Shown one piece after another: positions 58,552 to 64,000 of a stretch of 64,000 nt of DNA. This DNA comes from Bombyx mori. Taxonomy: Eukaryota; Arthropoda; Insecta; Lepidoptera; Bombycidae. The first letter of the stretch is position 1, and each line of letters opens with the position of its first letter. The stretch spans positions 9,585,001 to 9,649,000 of the forward strand of contig NC_085119.1 in assembly GCF_030269925.1 (NCBI RefSeq), given 5' to 3'. The notes beneath the pieces are model-generated. The model saw only the letters and a program-made list of their open reading frames with translations, made no database searches and was not told the origin of the DNA. The position numbers were made by a program, and so were the translations under genes.

Positions 58552-58630
58552 TTTATCTATCTAATTAAATATAAAAACCGCATTAAAATAACTAGCGTCG
58601 CTTAGAAGAAATAAACGGAGAAACAGACAG
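58552..58630 (+). repeat. Fragment related to the Helitron-like element at 3553
   Basis: TTTATCTATCTAATTAAATA, AAAACCGCATTAAAATAAC and GGAGAAACAGACAG follow CTATCTATTTAAAAAAAACC, GCATCAAAATCC and GGGACAGACAG near 3655-3740, in the same orientation. Short and diverged. Confidence 0.35.
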
Positions 58631-60060
58631 AGGATATATTTTTGGGAATATTTATTTTATTATTATACAGTAAATGTATTTATAAAAATTATTTTACTGT
58701 TCGGATAAAACGGGTATTACGTGTAACTAACTAAATGCAAAATTTTTGGGGAAATATCATTATTTCGTATTATATGAACAGTTTAGGGAAATTAAGAATG
58801 TCTGACTTGTCCATCTTCATTAATTCCGAAGAAGTCAATCGTTTTAGACCGAAGTTTTGTGATGTCCTACGAAGACAATTTTCAAGGACACAATCCAATA
58901 AAAGTAAATCGCTGTCCGATCCATTCCCGCACGACCGTGCAAGATAAATGGACGGTATGTAGCAGGCGCGACGAAGAAGGCGCGCTCTCACGGCCCGTGC
59001 TTGTCTCGTTCTTTTTTTCCTTCTGGTTTCCGAGTTACAGGTCGAAGCCATCCGCTCCGGGACTATGATAGTGACCGTTGCACGCGCAATTACTACGATA
59101 AAAAAAAATCATTCGACAGCAGCGAACAACGATTAACGATCTCGGCTACCTGCCAATGTTTTTGTTAGTGCTTGTTCCCTTTACATTTTCTGTGTGACCG
59201 TTATATTTACATTTCCGTTCGAACAACGTTTTCACATCGATATTAAAAGATGAAGTATCACGGCCCGGATAAGTGTAATTTAACGTTTGTTGGCTCGTCG
59301 TGGTTCGTCTCGTGTTAATTAGACACGGGCTCGCGCAACGCAACACCTTTGCTCATTATTTACCGCTTCATTAAGAGCTCTCTCACGAAAAACGTCTGTC
59401 AAAATCTTTCCAAACGTCGACGCGTCGTCCGTCCACGACGTCGACGGCTTGAAAAATCGCTGTATTGTCTTACAATAATGTTGTCATCAGCCCCGTTAAT
59501 TGTGTAAAACAAAGCCGTCACTCCCCTTCCTTCAATTTAATTTATTCTAAAGCTCTATTTTAATGCCACAATATGTACTAAACAGGCATTACTTTCTATA
59601 GAAAAACCGATATAAACTGACTGTATTGCACAATATTTGATTACACTACACCGCACAATTTCTTCCGACAAAGATAAAATGTGAGCCCTCATTTTCGTAA
59701 CGCGCTCAATACGTTTTGGCCGGTAATGGTGCTTACATGAGATTACAAACAATAAAATCCATCATCATCACGATGATGGATTTAAAAATTCAATTTTGTG
59801 TACAGCTATAAAACGCCGATCTAATCGGTGTTGGATATCAGGTTATGAGCACCCACATACATCGGTAACCGGCAGCGAAACTTTACCTACTATTGCAACA
59901 TGTACATACATAAATAATAAAATAGCACAGGCAGTTATAATATTATGCATTATGCACAAAAAAAGAGAATACTTTTATATTAACAGCAAAGGAATGAACA
60001 TTTAAATGAGTCAGAATATAACTTTTTTCCTGTAAGTTCAAAGTGAAATGAAATATACAA
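58631..60060. other. Intronic stretch with two striking inverted repeats
   Basis: Contains a CpG-dense palindrome at 59414-59445 and a perfect 12-bp hairpin at 59755-59783 (AAATCCATCATC / GATGATGGATTT, 5-nt loop). Open frames on both strands near 58735-59068 have no domain. No exon, RNA gene or mobile element recognised. Confidence 0.4.
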
Positions 60061-60560
60061 AGAAGCCGGACATTTTAAAAGCCACTTAAGGGCAAAGCCT
60101 GCGTGCCCGGGCATTGTGATTTCTGTACACGTTTTAATGAATTCGTCCTTCCTCGGAGCGTTTCTCGGGCTCCTCGGCCGCCATTCAAAAGAAAATTACA
60201 GTAGAAAGCCTCCTCGAAACAAACCCTTTAAGAGTCACGCTTGGTTCTCGCTGAGCTCCAATTATTTCAAGTCAGTTTTTGCGGGACGTTCATTTCTTTG
60301 TGCAAGATATAATTTAATGGCGTCAGTTGGCTAGCGTTGAGCTGCCGATGCACCATATGTTCTCTGGCCTTTAAAATTTCGTCCTGACACTCAAGTTCGA
60401 ATAACTGATTAATGTTCTTCGGGGCGGACGTATATAAACGCCCCGATCATCGTTTTTTGTCGGAATCCCCGCTAATGATATGTTCTGATTGTCTTCATGG
60501 GTTCGTAATAAAAGGCTGGCCATATGGTGCCTCGCATTGATTCGCTTCGCCAGCGATTAG
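60061..60560. promoter_or_regulatory. GC-richer block before the membrane-anchor exon
   Basis: This block 300-800 bp upstream of the exon has AGCCTGCGTGCCCGGGC near 60098, CTCGGGCTCCTCGGCCGCC near 60165, and a TATATAAA box (60431-60438). GGGGCG (60421-60426) and CGCCCC (60439-60444) frame the box. It may be an enhancer or an internal promoter for a shorter isoform. No transcript evidence is available here. Confidence 0.25.
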
Positions 60561-60863
60561 ATTTATTTAATTATAAAAACACATGACGCGGACTTGAAAT
60601 TTTTGTGGAAACTTAGAAGAGAGTCTATTTTGTGTGAATAAAAACACGCTTACCATTATTACTATCCGCTGTCAATACGAAGAAATTTATTAACCATTCA
60701 CGACACTGACGAGGAAAACGAAGAAAGTTCTATTTGTGTGTGTGTGTTTTTTTTTTACTCTAACGAATATAAAAATATTGTTGTTATTGATAATGACCCA
60801 GTCACTCCGCGTACTTAAAAAATTGTTTATGACGAAAATGCTAATTTCATTTTTCCGTTGCAG

Positions 60864-61117
60864 ATTGGGCGGCGCCGCGATGTCGAGCGGCATGGGTGGT
60901 GGGACTTTAGGCAGCGGACACTGTCAGCTAGCGAACCAGCCTCTGGTAATGCCGGTGTTTCCGCTACGGGCGAGCCAGCCGAGTCCTGTTCCTGTGTATT
61001 CTCCGTCTCGCTTTCACATAGACAAGAGATGTCAGCATCGATGCACGTGGAAGTGCCTCGCGATAGCCATGATCTGCTTATGCGTCATACTTGCAGCGAT
61101 GCTTGCCTACTTTATAG
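60864..61117 (+). CDS. Teneurin-like protein, membrane-anchor exon
   Basis: Bounded by a pyrimidine-rich acceptor (TTTTTCCGTTGCAG) and a GTGAGT donor at 61118; 254 bases, entering with one base of a split codon and leaving with one. Joined to the 40936 exon it gives Arg43 and residues 44-127. Glycine-rich [18 protein letters not shown] is followed by a proline/serine stretch ([13 protein letters not shown]). Basic [14 protein letters not shown] then leads into a hydrophobic segment (about residues 107-127) ending AYFI, just before a codon starting with G. The order basic-Cys-Trp-Lys-Cys then membrane helix ending in AYFI matches the teneurin anchor as I remember it. Positive charges on the N-terminal side predict N-in, C-out topology. 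Among insect teneurins it is more like Ten-a than Ten-m. Another type II protein cannot be excluded without the EGF and later exons, which would be outside the window. Confidence 0.65.
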
Positions 61118-61727
61118 GTGAGTATTTTAATGACCATTAATAATGATGAACCATAAAATCAATATACTCACAAGTCTCATTTAAAATTAACATAACACAG
61201 TTTAGTGTATTCAAGGGTAAAGGACGATTTGTGGATACTATTTTGCACGTAGACAATATTAAGGACAGGGTATGGATACATTACCGCTTAAATTTATAAT
61301 CCAAAAAAAGAACTATTTCCAATGTTACCGTTTTTTATATCTTACACTATCTTCAAAAGATCATTGAGAAAGTCATAATAAAGACAAAGTCTTAATACAT
61401 TGTATCATCGATTAATAACATTGAATTTTTTGTTTTACTGATATATCTTTGTTCATAAAAACACAGCGGGTGTTCTGAGCTCTCGTTAGTCGTTTTGGTT
61501 AAGATAGTATTTTTATGAACTCCCTTGGAATGCCGATTAAAATTTTCATAACATTATTTCTTTCAATCCATTAAGCTTGGTGAGTCAAGCTCGTTTGGGC
61601 CATGCTGGAGACAAAAGTTTTATAAAATATTTAATTGTAATTGAAATAACGGCAACATGACAAGTTGGTCTTTCAGACCAATCACCATACTTAATATTTT
61701 TCTCTAACGTACATATCTTACCAATCA
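61118..61727. other. Start of the next intron
   Basis: AT-rich DNA after the GTGAGT donor. No exon, RNA gene or repeat recognised before the LINE remnant. Confidence 0.45.
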
Positions 61728-62035
61728 GAATACGGAATGAATATGTTAGAGGAAGTCTGAAAGTGGCACCTGTGACAGAGAAGCTGAGAAGTGCGCGTTT
61801 GGGATGGTGTGGACATGTGATGAGACGAAATGAAAATGAGGTAGGTCAGAGAATATTAACTATGAATGTGGAAGGATATAGAGGAAGAAGTAGACTTAAG
61901 AAGAAATGGATGGATTGCGTGAAAGACGACATGAATAAGAGGGGAGTGAGCGAAGAAATGGTATATGATAGAAGAGTATAGAAGGAGAAATCATATTGCA
62001 CCGACCCCAGGTGACTGGGAGAAGGCTGAATAATG
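61728..62035 (+). pseudogene. Non-LTR retrotransposon ORF2, C-terminal remnant (RTE-like)
   Basis: The frame gives IRNEYVRGSLKVAPVTEK, LRSARLGWCGHVMRRNE, GYRGRSRLKKKWMDCVKDD and MNKRGVSEEM before a stop at 61979-61981. A further CTDPR continues in another frame. It matches the remnants at 57600 and 2940 residue by residue around RNEYVR-SL, GHVMRR and KKKWMDCV. A short ATGATG-rich microsatellite follows (to about 62050), like the repeat tails of RTE-type elements. It sits in the intron after the membrane-anchor exon, same strand as the host gene. Confidence 0.7.
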
Positions 62036-63970
62036 ATGAATGATGATGATGTAGGTACATATCTGGCCAATGAACGTTGATACGCGGAACGATAACTCGC
62101 ATCGATTAAACATTTGTTTATTCAGCAAAATAATCGAACCGAACAAGCGAAATCGTTCAGAGAAAATTTCATCGAATTTATTTCAAATCTTGAAAATCAT
62201 TACTCTGCATCCCTTTTATCCTTGGTTTAAGCCTTGTCGTGCCCCGAGCAGTGGATTCTCTCCAATTAAGGCGCAGCTCTAGTTTTGTGATTGGAAGCCA
62301 AGAGGTTAGCCTTCGAGCTATGTAGGATTATAGAACCCTGCAAGGATTCCATTCAATACGAAAAATATCAGCAATGAGTTTTCCACAACGTTTATATTTG
62401 CAGAGTATAATTAAAATGAATATCGCTTTATCCTTTGTTGCAATCGAGGTATTGAGCTATAGAACTAATCGCATGTACTGAAAATTACTTTTAATACTGT
62501 TTTTCCAGTCATCCACTACCAACTCCGATGATAAATCTGTACGAACAAGACCTTTTTACTTTTCTAAGTTAATCTTATTCTTTTGCGTGCTCATTGAATT
62601 AGACAAAGTATCACATGTAAGCAGTTCCCTTCTAGAAACCGACGGGAATAAACTAATAGCCTGAATAAATGAAGAATAATAATTTTTTTTTTAGCTGACA
62701 TAAATTCGTAGATACTTTGTGGACCCGTAACATAATGTGAACACAGCTGATATGCACTCACCGCGTTCCGCTGTTGATTTTTACTTTGTCCTACATTTCA
62801 CGCAAGTCAATAAAATATTATTAAAATGTAAATTTTCGATATGTGTCCGTTTTCAAACGGGAAAAATCATCACATCAAAATTCAATAACGATAAGACGAT
62901 AAATTGTTGAAATCTACATCGCGCATAGAAATGTTTGGATTAAGCATTGTCGTTTCGGCCAAATCAGACATCTACCATTAGTCTTTTACTATTCATTGTT
63001 TGAATCTCACGAGCTTTCACAGCGAGCCTCATAAAAAAAAACTAAACAAACATCAGAAAAATATAAATGATGCGCCTAACCTAAGGCAACGCGTGCTGCG
63101 TGCCGCGGCCCGTGAGAGCTCGCTTTCGCCCCGTAATAAATTATCTTACACTTCTGCGTTTCATATTATTTTACTAGGGATACATCAAGCTCGCAATCCC
63201 GGCCTATGCGCCAAACGACCAATCATAATTTATACACGCATACCGAACGTGCATAAACAACGAAAACAAATCCCGGCTTCGTTTAAAACGAAGTAACGAA
63301 TTTTAATGTAATTTATACTCACGAGCATCTGTGTGATCAAAAAATTTATTAGCTCAAAGTAAATATTTGAGTTCTCAAAGAATGTCTTTCACGTTTCAAT
63401 TTCGACTATAAAATGGTTAGTGCACTAATTCAGACACGCTGATTCAATGTAGAAGGAAACTGATGTATTTCATAGTATACATATTACTATCAAAAGAATT
63501 ACAGGTTAAATAAAAAAGAAATAAGTCTAAAAATTGTAAATAAATTTTCGATTTATTTGTATAAAATGTTTTGTTATCAAAAGGATACGAACTATAACCG
63601 ACATCACCTAGTAGTAATGGAATTACATTAAACAAACTCGAATGAAATGAAATCTTTCTACTTCGTTCTTTAGTACTGTACAATCAACCGCAAGCAAGTT
63701 GTTGGCTATAAAATTCTACCGCAGACACATAAGGTATCACAAAAATAGCATCAAAGTCGACACGGAACACTATGGTAGTGATACCTCTGGCCTATATTCG
63801 AAGAGCGCATTTACCCAGCCCAGTTCGTAATACTACAGAAACTCGATTTTCAAACTCGAGATCACTTATTGAAATAAAGCCAGATCTCATCGCGGTTTTT
63901 GATATAAATACTAACACATGGCATTCTTCGTGTATTTGAAGGACTAAAATTGTTTTCACCTTAATGCTGA
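62036..63970. other. Intronic stretch without recognised features
   Basis: AT-rich apart from a CpG patch near 63080-63125 (GCAACGCGTGCTGCGTGCCG). The open frame 63000-63296 has no domain. I see no following exon of the teneurin-like gene in the window. Confidence 0.4.
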
Positions 63971-64000
63971 TTTTTTTTTTATTGCTTGATTGGGTGGACG
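63971..64000 (-). mobile_element. Tail-family retroposon, antisense, cut by the window edge
   Basis: A ten-base T-run followed by ATTGCTTGATTGGGTGGACG is the reverse complement of the family's 3' terminus (CGTCCACCCATCTAAGCAAT plus poly(A)). The rest lies outside the window. Confidence 0.75.

Larger units (their letters stand above)
41064..60863 (+). other. Intron of 19.8 kb between the two coding exons
   Basis: The donor GTAAGT at 41064 and acceptor TTTTTCCGTTGCAG ending at 60863 bound it, with matching phase (two bases before, one after). It carries the three-copy retroposon run (42.7-43.5 kb), the antisense LINE (44.6-48.2 kb), Helitrons at 50.66 and 55.08 kb, a LINE remnant at 57.6 kb and several GC-rich patches. 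I see no convincing intervening exon, but a small one could be missed. Confidence 0.5.

Overview
The window reads as lepidopteran nuclear DNA, most likely from the silkworm Bombyx mori or a close relative. It is AT-rich, has almost no coding sequence, and is full of short retroposons I recognise as Bombyx families: the Bm1-type tRNA-derived SINE, the short tail family that runs from ACTGGTGGTAGGACCTC to GCAATAAA plus poly(A), and lepidopteran Helitrons. Family names are from memory and were not checked against a repeat library. Nothing suggests bacterial or organellar DNA, and there is no CRISPR array or operon.

Two protein-coding exons of a host gene can be supported, both on the + strand. 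The first (40936-41063) starts with an ATG preceded by an in-frame stop and ends in a consensus donor. The second (60864-61117) has a good acceptor and donor and encodes a short basic, Cys/Trp-containing juxtamembrane stretch followed by one membrane segment. The reading phases match exactly (AG + A gives Arg), so the two can be joined across an intron of 19.8 kb. The predicted 127-residue N-terminus (proline-rich cytoplasmic part, then a type II membrane anchor) looks like the start of a teneurin, probably Ten-a. The extracellular exons would lie beyond the right edge.

Layout. 1-40 kb: no recognisable exon; this is intergenic DNA or upstream intron with SINEs, Helitrons, LINE remnants and a few GC-rich islands that may be regulatory or untranscribed. 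40.5-41.1 kb: candidate 5' UTR with a small upstream ORF, then the first coding exon. 41.1-60.9 kb: the large intron. It holds a run of three same-strand retroposon tails (42.7-43.5 kb) and one long antisense LINE (44.6-48.2 kb) whose 987-codon ORF is uninterrupted and retains endonuclease and reverse-transcriptase motifs. It also holds two Helitrons and a decayed LINE fragment. 60.9-64 kb: membrane-anchor exon and the start of the next intron, with another LINE remnant.

The most informative structures are nested insertions: a Helitron inside a SINE (8.4-9.0 kb), a LINE tail inside a retroposon (1.0-1.3 kb), and the long LINE inside a hairpin-bearing repeat whose uninterrupted relative lies at 29.3 kb. 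I did not find a convincing new gene system. The unexplained items are the GC-rich islands, the hairpin repeat family and several perfect inverted repeats.
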